Below, piece after piece: positions 1 to 13,411 of a stretch of DNA of 64,000 nucleotides. Each line of letters opens with the position of its first letter. Within the stretch, counting starts at the first letter, position 1. Made by a program: the position numbers and the translations under genes. The notes under the pieces were generated by a model. That model had not been told where the DNA came from and searched no databases. It saw only the letters and a list, made by a program, of their open reading frames with translations. Location: positions 2,218,380-2,282,379 of the forward strand of contig CAADRB010000016.1 of the NCBI GenBank assembly GCA_900708905.1, in the 5' to 3' direction. This stretch comes from Hymenolepis diminuta (taxonomy: Eukaryota > Platyhelminthes > Cestoda > Cyclophyllidea > Hymenolepididae).

Positions 1-3000
1 AAACTTTTTCTTCATTTCACTCCTCCTTAGTATCAATAAAAATAAATTTAAATCTTATTATATTTATCCTTTTGTGCAGGACCCAGATTTTATGAAAAAA
101 CATGTGGGCAGGAAAAGTTGCATTTTTCAGAACTCAGGAATTTTTTATCTTTTTACTTTCTGGCTGTTTGGGTAGAATATTTAAAATAAGAAAAGAATAT
201 TTGCTGAAGAGAAAACAATGCCTTTGCACTATTGACAATATCACAATTTCTTGGACACAATGATGAACAAGGACTTCTAGTGCCTGATTTCTGACTGGAA
301 GGACTAAAACGATACTTATTAGAATGTCGTCCTTAATGTTGACAACTGATTTAATGTGGGGCTCTTTAAAAAGATTGTTTGAAAATACGGCAGTATTTCT
401 TCCTCGGGATTTATATGGAATAAAGCAGGTTTGCCAAAATCAATTAATCAAAGCATATTTTTAACTTGATTAGTACTATTGATCGGTTTAAGAAAAAAAT
501 CTTTTACTTAAATCATAAATGAAAAAATATTTTGATAAAAAAGTACAAAATTCTTCCACTCAATTTTTTTATTTAAGCAAAATTTAAACACAAATCGAGA
601 TAGTCCAGCGGTAACTCCTAGTAAATATTATCAAAATTTTAAATTTTAAGAATTTGATAAGTTTGTCACATATTATGTTCAAATCATAGATAAGTCCGGA
701 AGGACATATTCAGACAAGTGTATAGATCACCGAAATTTACTCAGCACATATCCATAGGCTCTGCACTGTAGTACCGAGTGGATTGGAAACCACTAGTGAG
801 CACTGATTCACAATTCAATCAAATTAACCCTCACGTTCTTCATTTTTTTGTTACTTCCTGATCACCTTTCATAATAGATAAATTTTTCGTCGGTAAAGCA
901 ACAAAATTTTACTTTCATCTACATACTGTAAAAAAGATAAACCTGAATCAGAGAAATATATTAAATCGCTCGATTGAACCGGTGGTCTACAAGCTCTAAA
1001 CATAGTGGATTTAAATGACAATAGTAACTCTGGGGTCAAATCATGATATCTGCAATATATTATCGTAAAAATGACTCGTGAATGAATGACAGCTATTACG
1101 TACACACAAGTAAGAACACAAAAAATGTTCATTTTGGCAGAAAAAACAAAAATAAAAGGAAAGTTTTTAAATTCCAATCACTGGAGCAGAACAGTCCATA
1201 TTTAAAGGATAGTGGATAAGTCTTAATATCCGTCAAAGCATGGCCGAATAGTATGATAATATATTATGAATAATCGCTTGTGGATAGTTATTGACTATAA
1301 TGATTACGATTTATAAAGAAAATCGCATTTTGATATCCAAGTTTTGTCGATATATTGATTTAATCAAGTGTTTCTATGGTGATTAAACATCAATAAAGGG
1401 AAATTTTTTGTTTACTCTTTAATTTAAGTAATTATGCTTGATGTATTGATGTCCTTGCTCAAAATCATGAATAAACATCTGAACACTGGGAAAACTAAAA
1501 TATTCATACAATGGATAAAAGAACAAGAATCTCCTCGAGAAGCAATAAATAATACTCTAGCGATGAAAAGAGTCTTAAATAAATTAAATAATTTAAATAA
1601 GCTTAATTATCAATTCATCAGTTCGCCAGTTAATTTAACCGGCTCAAAGTTCGAACTTTATGATCTGTTTCTAAATTTGTCGAGATATTTAACATTCAAG
1701 GATATTTGACAAGAGAGTTGATTTGCACTTTATCTATTCAAAGAGCACTTAAATAAAACGAAATGATCAAGTTTAATGAGTTCACTGCCGTTTTCAGAGG
1801 TGAATTCAAATGAACAATATTCATATGGGCAGAGTTTTGTATTTTATCCCATAAATTTGACAAAAAAAATTAAAATAGAGAAAAAAATATTAATTTTGTG
1901 GGTTCTATATTACGCTTTAGAGCATCTAGATCCCGAATTTTGAGAAGTGATGCGTTTATTGCGAAGGTATAACGCTGTGAAATTTGTAAAGCGGCGACGC
2001 ATTTATATTAGTTCTGGGATATCGATGATGAAGATTTTAAGTTGAAATTTATGCTTCGATACCAGCAATATGTTGTCTGAGTAACCTGCCCTGAGTAGAT
2101 CGAGAAAGTAAGCATGTGACTGAGCAACGATCAACTTTAAGAGCCTTTTTTATAAGATAATACAGTGATGCAACGGCCAACGTGCACGTTAAAAAACTTG
2201 GAATCACCATATCAATAATCTCAGTTGCTGACTTAATGACGTGAATGGTCGACACAGTCGATTTATTCTGGACAACAAGGCAAATATGGGATGCGATTTC
2301 CCCGGGGGGATTGGTTCAGCATGCACTAGTCAAGTTTTATAATACTTTCATAATGGATGAGGAAATACTTTCCTTGGGGATATCACAAATATGATGATTC
2401 AAGGAAGAACTCCTTTTACATCTGCAATAAAATCGATATATTTTATGCATTCTAAGCAAAAATTGAAATAGAAACAGAATTTAACTGGATCCGAAAATTT
2501 TTTCTCTTACGGTATAGGGAAATTGGTAACTAAATGTCAACGTGCTGATCTACGAAAGCAGAGGTCCCGCGATCAGTGTCCATTGGTTAATTCTGGTCAA
2601 CACGAAAAGTGTTAGATTGCAAATTCATGCAGGGCACCTTTTCTCCACTGAACTTGAGTACTGTTACTGCTTTCCCCAATCAGCTTGGTAATATTACATA
2701 GAATTATGCTTCGGCGTACTTCAATCATGAGAGCTTGTTATTAGAAGAAATTCATTTATCATATAACAGCCATTGGCCTTTTAACTCTAAAGATAGGAGC
2801 AGCGGAATTGCTCAATCTTTTAAACTTGGTCATTTTTGCGATCTCTTTCTTCTGAAATCTGATAAATTTGAACTGAAATATGAAATTCAAGATTAAAAAT
2901 TGCAAATAAATGCAAATTCTTTTCATTAATAACTGAAACCGGCTACGATTTTCACCCACTTTTCTAGAAAGCTCATGCATAAGTGACCTTTTTTAAAATA

Positions 3001-4049
3001 TCTGAAAAAATAAATTCTTTTAGAGACAAGTTGCTCTAACCAAAATAGCAGCTATAAAGAAATTTTAATTTTAAAACATGAATTATCTCATTTTTTTCCT
3101 CTCCCCTCAGTAAATGATATAACTAAGGTTGTTTATTCTTTGATTGATAAAAACTTTTGTTAAAATTAATTCATAATATTAAGTTTAAGGAAGTATGAAT
3201 AGAGCCCGTAATTAAGAATTTTGAGTAGAACTATCGAAGTGAATTTTTTAAATAAAGCAATTAATCAATACAAATAATTTGTTTAGAATTCGTGTCAGTG
3301 AAATTGAATTTTTAAGTTTAAATCTAATGATATACAAAATGCATTTATTTAAAATGCAAACCGTGAGTTCGAGGGCAGAGTATAGGAGAATAAAGAAATT
3401 TTTGGCGCAAACCTCAACTGGACAAATCTTTAAGGTCATCGCACGATCGGCATTCCATATCAAGTTCAAAATATTGCCTCATCCAGAAGGACAATGCTTA
3501 ATCATCATAAACGTAAGTTAAACTTGATGTATTTGTATTTCAGTGCTTTGATAGCGTAGCAGTTGAACTTAAACATCTGGTCGGTTTTATACCCCAATCA
3601 GAAATCATCAGAGGAAGGAATGAATGAATACACTGACTGAAACAGCTTAACAGAGAGGTTGCCAAAACTAACGACTTGATTACTTTTCCAAAATTTTCGA
3701 ACTCTGTTATGAGAAGATGGGAATGGAGAGTGATGATAACAGATATTTTCATGGCATGAATCAAGAAAAGAAATAACCTTGAGACCAATTAGTCGAAGTT
3801 ATGGCCAAATGCCAGGAGTAAGCTGAAAATGCATGGGCCAAGTAACTCGACGGAAGTAAATAACTTAAAGGCCCGGGGGTTAGTCGTGCATAGAATGGCG
3901 AGATGACAGAAAATGGTTAAAATTGGCTCATTGCCGTATGCTAGCCTCAAGTTCACTAAATTACACTACTCCTTACGAGAATGCGTCTTTCTGAATAAGC
4001 TTTGAGCTAAAGTTTGAATTCCTATAATATTGCTACTTCCAAATTTCAG
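1..4049. other. No supported gene
   Basis: AT-rich sequence with frequent stops in all frames. A 102-codon frame on the minus strand (869-1177) and an open stretch on the plus strand ending at a GTAAGT at 3513 are the longest open pieces. Neither has a recognisable domain nor a convincing exon at both ends, so I do not call them genes. Confidence 0.6.
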
Positions 4050-4345
4050 TTATTATCTTTATTTACCTTTATATTATCATTAAGAAAAATTATCCCCAAG
4101 TTCAACCAGTTTGGGAAGTTACAATGGGAACAAAGCGAACAATGTCTCACGAAAAGCAGGTTCCCATACGAGCCAAAACATTATTGCAGGCTTTCGTGCT
4201 TTGCTTGTTTGTAACTGGGCAACACCTCGGAATCGACATACCACAAGAAGCCCATGAACTTGATCCTGCATTTATTTCACAATTGCAATTAAGCTTTTCA
4301 CAAAATCCTTTGGGATTTCAACTCCACGTAAAAGAAAATTATTAA
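4050..4345 (+). CDS. Possible 3'-terminal coding exon, unknown product
   Basis: I do not recognise this product. The frame is open from an acceptor-like ATTTCAG ending at 4049 to a TAA at 4343-4345, with an internal ATG at 4124 giving a 73-residue reading. A hydrophobic run (about LLQAFVLCLFVTG, 4176-4214) is followed by a polar tail ending in HVKENY. An AATAAA sits 15 bp after the stop, which is what makes this look like a real last exon. If the acceptor at 4049 is used, the exon enters in phase 1. The spacing of the hydrophobic run, a proline and a later LDP element loosely recalls the C-terminus of sideroflexins, but I could not find upstream sideroflexin exons and do not assign it. It could equally be a chance open frame. 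Confidence 0.25.
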
Positions 4346-4359
4346 ATTTCGGACAATTA

Positions 4360-4365
4360 AATAAA
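4360..4365 (+). terminator. AATAAA poly(A) signal candidate
   Basis: AATAAA 15 bp downstream of the TAA at 4343-4345, followed by a T-rich stretch (GTTTCTTGTTTTTATTC) as expected near a cleavage site. In AT-rich DNA the hexamer is common, so it is only supportive together with the preceding open frame. Confidence 0.3.
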
Positions 4366-6380
4366 GTTTCTTGTTTTTATTCTACTTGGGGCTCGAAAGT
4401 CATCACCACAAAGTGCAGAAAGTTGCAAAATTACTGTTTTAAGGACTTTATTGCAAATAAGTCGTGAAAGGGTAACTTGAGGTCGGAAAATTATATTAAA
4501 AATGAAAGTAAAATTTTAAATTTTGTTATTGTTATTATCCTCATTAATACAAAACTATTTTAATATTTAATTGCGGTTGGCAACTGAATGTGTTCAACAG
4601 AAAGTCCACCAAATGCTAAAGGGTCCGGGGGGGATCGATGCTGATGGTAACGTCAGGATATCAAAGTCTTACATTAGTTGATTTTTCGATTTGAGTTGTA
4701 CAGTTTTTACTAAATGAGTGGTTCACGTTTCAAAATTCAAATATTCATGATTCGTTTCTTGTATTGCAGCACATCCTTCTGCAATTTCAAGTGTTATTTG
4801 ACCGGTTTTAATCATGATGGTCGGTCTTACCACTTCGGTTAAGTTTTCCTTCCAACGTTTAAGAAGACCAATGATCTTACATGACATTCAGCAGTATACA
4901 GTTGTAAAATAACTGAGGGCGAATTATAAGGTTAACAGCAAGTATGAAAACTGTGATGCTCTGTACATGGCGATCAGTGGATGTAGAATTGTTAAATGGT
5001 TGCTAGACGATGCCTATATCTGTTAAAACGAGTGTGTACATTATGGTGGAACTTGCTATGAAATTATCAAATAAACCTGTGAGATCCGGGCTTACTGGGA
5101 AATTTTGTCTGATATTTTGCAAAAAATGAGAAATTTAGTAATACATCCTCTTCCGGTCGCACATGGAATGAATCTGGATGTCTGTTTTCAACCTTCCCTT
5201 AGTTTTAAACCTATTAATTATGGATTTTTTCTGCTCCTCTGGTTCAGCTGCTTCTCCACTAAGGAAAATATAATTTTTCGTAGGTAATGATGCATTTTGG
5301 GACTCAGATTTTGAGGTCGGGAAATAAGATCTCATTTGTCAAAAGCGGAAGGTTCACTCATTAATTGTTAATTTATGATAAATTGATTGCAGCTTCTAGA
5401 AATAAATGAAGAATTAAAACTTTGGCCATTTTTTAACGATATGTGGAACAAATTGTGCAAAAGTGCGATCGTAAAGTTCAAATGTATGGGTAATATGCGT
5501 GTAAAGTGCTGACAAATGGCCATTCCAACAGCATCATGCATAATGTTCAATTTTAATGTTAAAACACGACAGTTGTTCGGGCAATAAAATTTCTCTCTTT
5601 AAATATATTCTCACAATCTCGCCTTAATTTTTTTTGACTAAAGTGAATTTCAACTTGATGTGAAATTTACCTAGAGCTGTGAAACCCGATCTTGTCTAGT
5701 CGGCTTGTACCGGACATTAGACTTGGTTGTTGGTTAGTGTGTCTGCTAATTAACAAATACCTCAATAATAAATTATCTGCTAAGTAATAAATAAATTAAT
5801 TAATAACCTGTTTTGATCACCAGTATCAGCAACAATATACCTTTATCAAAATCCTTACATAATTCTTATCCTAAAAATTTAAAAGTGGTCTTGTAACTAA
5901 GTCTTAATTTAATGAAGCAATTTTCAGACATTATCTTTCCTCGTGTATGAAAATTTAATTCTGTTAGCCAACGTTTTATTGAAATAAATATTCTTTTTCA
6001 ATTATAGTCCACTACCTAATTAGAAGATGAGATTATAATTTTAATGGGATCACTCCCGTCACTCTATTTTGCGAGGTCTAATAATCAGGAAGGAGACATT
6101 GGGATAATTACCAGGGAACAGGACAGACTAACACGGTATCTTCCTGTCCAGACTTAAGGCCATTAAAAATCTTTTAATCAACCACTATTGGCATTCAGAT
6201 GTGAGTTGCCTTGAAACAGAGAGGCTGTCTAAATAACTGACAAAAACCTTTCGAGTGCCTCGTGAAAATAATTATGAATACTCGTCGTAAAATGATTGAA
6301 AACTGTAAAAACTAATCATATTTAACTGTTAGTGCGACTTAACCAATGCGGCTGACGCTTTCGATCAATAGGGTGAACCA

Positions 6381-6457
6381 ATGGATCTCGATTCCGTGAT
6401 CTCAAATTTTGATACGATGGCATCAACTGCTGCACAACCACCAGCGAATGAACCTTC
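6381..6457 (+). CDS. Weak candidate first exon, unknown product
   Basis: ATG at 6381 opens a frame starting MDLDSVISNFDTMAST and rich in Ala, Pro and acidic residues. It runs to a GTATGC donor-like site at 6458 (phase 2), or to a TAG about 18 bp further on. The amino-acid composition is less Ile/Lys/Asn/Phe-rich than random frames of this region, which is the only reason it is listed. No downstream exon was identified. Confidence 0.13.
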
Positions 6458-9400
6458 GTATGCTATTTATAAGTAGCTTCTCTCCTATCTTTAAACCTTA
6501 TTCCTTGAGGATAATGCATATAAACCAAATTCAAAATTTCAAAATTAATCACATAAAAGAATGTTTGAAGAACATCCATATATTCTATTTGATGCCAAAT
6601 CGTGTAAAGTCCTCCGGAAAGCAATATTTTAAAAGAATCTGGTGTTCCTATTAGGAAGAAATGTGAGATTAAGCTAATACGAAAGAGATTCCTGAAACCT
6701 GAATTTTCCCTTGGAGAAGCGTTCGATCCAAGAGACCAGCACCAGTTCAGAAAAAAAACGTGTATACTGCACGTTGAAGAAACTTTTATTGAGATGGAAC
6801 TACTGAATAATATTTAAAATGTGAAATTAATTTATTTGAATAATAATCTTAAATTAGACTTTGATTTCTCGCAATTTTGTGTTTAGATACCATTTAGAAC
6901 TGATTAATCGGAAAATTGTTTTAATTGGTTGTTCCCGCCCATCTAACGTTAACGTTTTAACAGAAATGTCATCCAGTAACTGTCCTCCTTAACTGCTAAC
7001 GAGTTGTTCAAGAAGGTCAGATGTCAATATCATCCGTATAACAAAATCTTTAAAAGCGATCCAACCTCAGCTCTCAGTCACTAAAACTCGATTTAAGACA
7101 CGGTTCAGCAAAATGACTTAAGATACTAGATTCCGTCTAATCCGCAGTTAAATTGAATCCAGAATTCGTTAAACTTGTGATCCTTTTTCTCCCCTAAGCA
7201 CCCCATGTTCATATAACTGCTTGTCTTCTCTTAAACCTAAAACCTGCTCCAAAATTTTAGATGACCAATTTTATTCTTTACTCTAATTTTCCGTCTGCAT
7301 TTCAGCCTACCTCCACTGTTTCATCCTAACTTTCCTCCTTTCCAGCTCAGTATTTCAATTTTTGACGCTGTTGGATTAACTCTTAACCTCAGCACAATGT
7401 CATCTCGCCTTCCTTCTTGGAAGGAAGTGACAGGAGTGTATGTATTATAAACAGCCATGTTCATAAATTAAATTCTGCCCTATTTTGTTTGAACTTTCCA
7501 CACACTCTTGAATGGGCTTTACGCAGATTTTAGACACAATAATAAATTCATGTTTACCCCGCATTTGAACTCTAAAATGCTTCTAGTAAAACGTAAGCAC
7601 GGAACTATTTGTGTCACATGCACAAATCCTGACTTTGTTGTTTACGTAATTGCCTTATTATGTTTTTTTGATGAAAAGACTGGAAAATTTATTTAATTAT
7701 AAGATTTCTCTAGCAAAATGCGTTATGGGTCGAATATTGAATAATAATCCTTTATCGAAGTTAATAAACTCTTTTGTAAAATGCGGGCAGTTTGGTATCT
7801 AACTTTCTTCACCTAAGCAATTCTTTGAACAATCTCCGTTTCATTCACACCTATCTTTGCCTTGAGAAGGAATTAAAGAAAGGATGACTGAGAAAAGTAG
7901 GTTTTATTAACGAAAGTCTCGGAAGATGGGGAGAACAACGTGAAGAAGAGGAAGTGGTCAGTACTGCTAATAGGCTAGTGAAATGGAGGTGTTCACCGTT
8001 ACCACAGTATTGCAAAGATATCTCTTTTCTCAGGTTTTTATCATGGGAAAGTACTTAAACATGCACGACAACAAAACAATACAAATGAGATGGAACATGA
8101 GGGATTAGTGTAACGGTTGATAATGAATTTAAGGTGTCCAAAAGCACACTCTATTTAATTTCTGAAAGCGCTAAGATTTCCACTTTCTCATTGAGTAAGG
8201 TTGTGATGTTTTGAAATTCAAATTGAAATGTTTCATGCCCGTGATATTCAAAATGGGTTGATAACTTGATTTAAAGGAATGGTGAATCACTCCAGTTTGA
8301 TACATTTGCATCTGTATCAATTTGAGATTATCAACTCGTCTTTAATAAATTGCTGAGCTCGTTAAAGACTTCCTTTATTCCTCCATTTTCTTATTTTTGA
8401 AAGAGTTTAAATATATAAATGATTTACTTAGTTCCCACGATGAGGCAAAAGTTGACAATTGCACATTGTGGAAAAGCATCTGAGCATTGGGAATGGTAAA
8501 GCTATTCAATAATATTTAAAGAGGTGGATCGAGTTGAAGTAGCAGTCAAAATCTGATAGTCAAAAGAGCCTTACAAGCGAGTCTTGAGTATGATCTTTCA
8601 ATGCTTTTGTTTCTTCTGACAGCCAAGATACAAGCAAGTTGAAAAGGCTCAAATTTAACGTGGTGGAGTTTACTCAAAGCGATAGGGTTGTTTTCTAAAG
8701 TCTAGATCTATCTTATCCCATGGAAAAACATGCTCAATCATTAGTGCCTTTTACAGAGCTTGCATTCATTTTATCGTTTTTTTCTGTGCCATTTGCACGT
8801 ATTTTTGTAATAAGAATGCAATTATCAAAGTAATGTTTGACTTTTAGAAGATACAAATGGCTGGAGGTGGCAGGACCATCCACGAAATTAAACCGACAGG
8901 TCAACTAACTCTGAATATCACCCATGAACTTGAAAATCAACCTAGTGGATATGAATATCATGATACTACGCACTCGATTATACTATTACTGAAAATATAA
9001 ATACTTCAATGCTTATCGAAGGATTTGATGTTCTGAATTCATTACCTATTTCCTCTTGACCTCTCCCATTATTTATTGGTCCTCATTGTATTCGAATGCT
9101 TTCCCATGAGACAGACTTGCAAAAAATTTTTTCAGTATTATGAAAGATAATAAAAATTGAACCTGTTAAAGAAAGCTCAAGTTATGCTTGAGTTGCGTTG
9201 AGCTCGAAAAAGTTTGTTTTTCTTCTCTTTTCCGGAATGAATGTTGACGAAAGCACGTGATGGATAGAAATTGAACTGAGGTGATTGAAATCATAGATAA
9301 ACAGCAATTTTGTGTTTGAATATTACATGATGTGACAATTATTTCCTCTGTTAGTTATTTCATTATTTTTCTACTATTCCACTTCTGGGAGCATTTTTCC

Positions 9401-10435
9401 CCCTAAAAAGAAGTACCGTTGCCGTCATGAAGCAGAACTAAACAAGATAGAGCGATTAATTTATCAACTAACCAAATATCTGGAGCAATATCTCGATCAT
9501 ATTAACCTTCATTTTGAATGATCATTAGCAGCATCTTACTTCTTAGTTTTCTTACTACTCTTTTCTCTATGAAATATATTGTTGACGTAAATAACAAAAA
9601 CTGTGTGCGGCCAATTTTAGTAGTCATCTCGAGAGAAAAGAAATAACTCGAGGTTATTTATGGACTGGTAGGAAATAACGGGAAAAATAACATTTTACAG
9701 TAGTTCTTAAAGATAAGTAAAGAATGTGGACATTAATTAAGAAGAGATCCTACTGCCTCATTAATTCGTTTTAGCACAAATATTTATATATGAGCTAGAC
9801 GATAATCAGGCTTTGTCACTTAATAAAAGTTTATAGCTTGAAAAAACGATTCTCCTTTCTTTGCACCTGATTCATCAAAGTTAATTACATCATGACATAT
9901 GCAGATGGAGTTCAGTCCCATATCTCAAGTTGTTGCCACTTCAAATTAAATGTATTGTAAGACTTGCATATCCTGGGAGGTAGGTCCGATCAATCTCCCC
10001 CCGCATTGCGTACTACTGATCTTTATGCCCTAGTTGTCAGTTGTTCATCATTAAACAAGGAATGCAAAGCCGGTCAACCACCTTAGTGTACCTCATTTTG
10101 GCTGTTCTTCACAATTCAAATCTTTTGTAATTATCCAATACCCATTTTTCCAACCCACCTCTTGGTCTTCTCGAAAGAGAAAGGCTCCTGTATGTTGCTA
10201 GTCTTTAAAAAGTTTGTTAGTTAAGAATTTAAATATTCAACTATTGTTGACAACTATATATCTAATAAAACGCGAACCAAAGATCAAAACACATGGTTTT
10301 GAAATCTAATTTTTATCAAATTAAGCTCGATGTGTTCGAAAATAAACTTAGTCTCTGAGTTGCAGTTTGCTTCTTCGGGGTTACTGATAGATGAGAAGAA
10401 TCGGGGCATATTATTGCCATATGTCTATTGCCATA

Positions 10436-10460
10436 AGTCTATATTCTGAAAATATAGACT
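10436..10460. repeat. Short perfect inverted repeat
   Basis: Arms AGTCTATATT and AATATAGACT (10 bp each) around a 5-bp spacer. It is preceded by a near-direct duplication of TATTGCCATATGTC / TATTGCCATAAGTC. No gene context. Confidence 0.6.
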
Positions 10461-12648
10461 TCCCCTTATCTTGTACTAAGAAGCGTTAATTTTGGTTTTG
10501 AAGAAATTTCGCCTTTATTGGAATTATTTCAATTGAAATACCACTATAATTAGATTCCAACACCTCATCCGTTAACAATGGGCACCACCAGAGGATACCG
10601 GATATTTTTTCAAGCAGTTATTTTAAAAGTTTATTCAGTTCTTTCTATTAAAATATCAAACCAGATGTATTCTTTACAAACAAAAATGCATAACTTTCAC
10701 TTGATGAGATTGTAAATGTATATATGTAAAGATACATATAGTTCTGAAATCGGGGATTTCTTCATGACTAGTTTTACCATTTGCAACTCTAACTTTCAAC
10801 AGACGGTTAATTCGCCCAACCTGAGAGAATCGCTTCGTATTAAATTTAGTACAGAGTACGTTCTAGAAAACCCTCTCTTTTGTCAACAAACTGTCTGTCA
10901 GACCTATTTAAAGCACATACTCCCATCTACATCCATTAAGTAAATGTATTGAACTCCTCTTCCGACTTCTAAATGTGAGTAGATTAGTGCTGATAATTTA
11001 GTTGCTTGGAGTGATTGGGCTTTTAATCATCCCCCAATGTACTGTTGGCAGCTTAATTTTATGGGCATCCCAGTTAATTTTGGGAAATAATAAGCGTAAA
11101 TAAAACTAAATCGTTATAGTGTGATGTAATTATGTGGTTTTATTTCTGGAGGAGCTCAATTTTAAGGCGAAGAAGTGAGAAGTGCAACTGAGTATGGAAA
11201 TCCTGTACATTTTATAAGCCCATATTCTGCAACTAAGTCCACAATTGACTAATAGCAGAATATTGCATAAAACCAAAATTTTGGAGCGTATTACGTAGTG
11301 GTATCGCTCCCTCATGTAAGAATTGCGAAGCGGTAAATTCGTAATAGCTAAGATTTAAATCACCTCCATTCGCATTCAGACATCATTTTTACAAATCCAC
11401 ATAAGTCATTCATTTACAAGAGTCATCAAACAAAGCCTTTTTTATCAAGCACGGATTCCAATGTGGACTTTATAATTTTAATCCTAGGGATATAAGATCG
11501 ATTTAATTAATCAATTAGTCATTTAAAATTAATTAATAAAACTTGCAAATAATACCCAAAGTTAATTACCTCCTATTAGATTATTTTTCAAAAAACGAGA
11601 AAGTAAATAGTGACAAATTTAAAACAAGAAGGAACGTCAGTAAAATTATATTTTTATAATTTTTTCGCATCTACTAGTACTACTTAAATCAAAGCTAGTA
11701 GAACTATTATTTTAACCTATGGTGGCACATGGTCGATAATTAAACCCATTCTGATAAAAGCTTAATTATTCCAAACAAAATGAATATTGATAGACGTCCT
11801 GATAGGGTATGCATTTATTTATCGATTTTCTAATGAAAAAAATCATTAATAGAGATAAAACGGTTTGAAAAATACATTAAGAGCAGATATATTTACCAAA
11901 CTATTCAAACACCACTTATTTTTGCTTTGCTCTCATGCATTTATTTCAAATCCAAAGCTGCTTAAAGAAATAATGGGGGAATATTTTCACTAATATGGCT
12001 TCTAGAACTAAATATTACCAGTCAAAGCTGAAAAGGAATATCAAAATGCAGAAAAAGTTGTCATAAAGACTAGCAAAGCTATGAATTCTATTGTCCAAAT
12101 CGTACGCTCTGTACGATATTTATCATTACTTTTACAAGTCGGTACGTAATATATGAGACGCATGTAACAAATTTAACTGACCCAAGTCCTGTGAAACTCA
12201 CGTTTAACATTGAGTTTTCCACTAGCTAATGATTATTTAGTCATCTTGAAATTTAATATTATAAAACCCAAGACAAATAAATTGAAATGCATAAACTCCA
12301 TTGAAACCCATTATGTTAAGACTGTACTACTTGCGCACACTGACTTTAGACCTGCTCAAACTATCAATACATTGAGTGCTCACTGACTCCTACCTCTACC
12401 TTAACTGTTTATGAAAAATCTTATTTGGCCTATTTCTCACAATCCTCCTCAGTACCGACAACTCCCTCTATCCTCCGAAATCCTTTTCCTGCTCTTTTCT
12501 TCTTTCTCCCTCTTATTCATTCAAAATTATTCAGTACGCAATATGTCTACCCCGATTCTCGTTCTTCTGATATGTAAAAGGTATCAGAAGCCCAACTCAG
12601 TCAGATTATAAAAGTATCAATATCTATGATTAGAGCTAATTTATAACC

Positions 12649-12859
12649 ATGCAATCTAGTTCCATCTGGCGTTCTTGTTCTATTGAGGAAAGCGAATTAA
12701 AGAGACAGCATCAACAATCGATCAAAATGTACTCCTCATCGTGGATAATTATTTGTACAGTAATCCAGTGGACATATGGTGAAATTTTAATTGTGAACTG
12801 TAAAGCAGTCAACTACTCATTGAGCGAATATTGCACCACTTCAATCCAAAAATCAACTG
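12649..12859 (+). CDS. Candidate signal-peptide first exon, unknown secreted protein
   Basis: An open frame begins with ATG at 12649. A second, in-frame ATG at 12727 is the better start for a secreted protein: MYSSSWIIICTVIQWTYG is a plausible signal peptide with a hydrophobic core and a small residue before the expected cleavage site. The mature part has two Cys and an N-glycosylation sequon (NYS). The exon can end at G|GTGTAA (after 12859, phase 1) or two bases later at the stronger GTAAGA (phase 0). A TATAAAAG lies at 12606-12613, but such matches are frequent in AT-rich DNA. A phase-1-to-phase-1 mini-exon candidate lies about 0.5 kb downstream (13388-13411). No known family recognised. 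Confidence 0.3.
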
Positions 12860-13387
12860 GTGTAAGACATTCTTCATACGTTGACTTCATTCTTTATTTC
12901 GTTTTCGTATCTCCTTCTTAATTTCTATTAGACTATTTACTCCAACCTGATTCCAGCCGTCTTCCCAAGATGTAAAATATGAGGTACTTTTCCTTATCGT
13001 GGGTTATAATAATTCAAACATAAATGTTATGAGTATAACTGTAGAGGTAATAGATTGAAAATCAATGTTTTCACGAGTACGTATGAAATTAGATTAATTA
13101 AATGAGATAGTAGGTGATGTTCCCCAGTTTATTCTAAACATAATTATTTGAGGTCACGCCGGGGCCTTGTAAAGACCTGCCTTGACTTGACCTCCAGCCT
13201 TGAGTTGTTAAATGCGATTGAGACTGTTGTCATTTCCAAATTTACGTAATTCACATAATTAACTATGTTTGGCCCCTTTTCATCCTGTCAGCATAAATGT
13301 TCGCTGTCCAATTAAATGAATGTCAGAATTTTCCTGGACGGTTCTCTGCAGAATATCTATTAAAGTAAATCTCTATTATCGTTTCAG

Positions 13388-13411
13388 GTGATGATAACAT
13401 TTTTGTAATAA
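13388..13411 (+). CDS. Candidate 24-bp micro-exon
   Basis: The segment is bounded by a good acceptor (TTATCGTTTCAG) and a GTAAAT donor, is 24 bp long and is open in phase 1 (G-DDNIFVI). It would fit the phase-1 donor of the candidate first exon ending at 12859. The evidence is splice-site pattern and phase only. In AT-rich DNA such short open intervals also arise by chance. Confidence 0.15.

Larger units (their letters stand above)
4366..12648. other. Gene-poor stretch, no supported gene
   Basis: About 8 kb with no frame that resembles a known protein. It contains small structural elements only: a short inverted repeat at 10436-10460, a CTTCC/GGAAG-armed inverted repeat near 7413-7430, and one weak first-exon candidate at 6381-6457 listed separately. 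Confidence 0.55.
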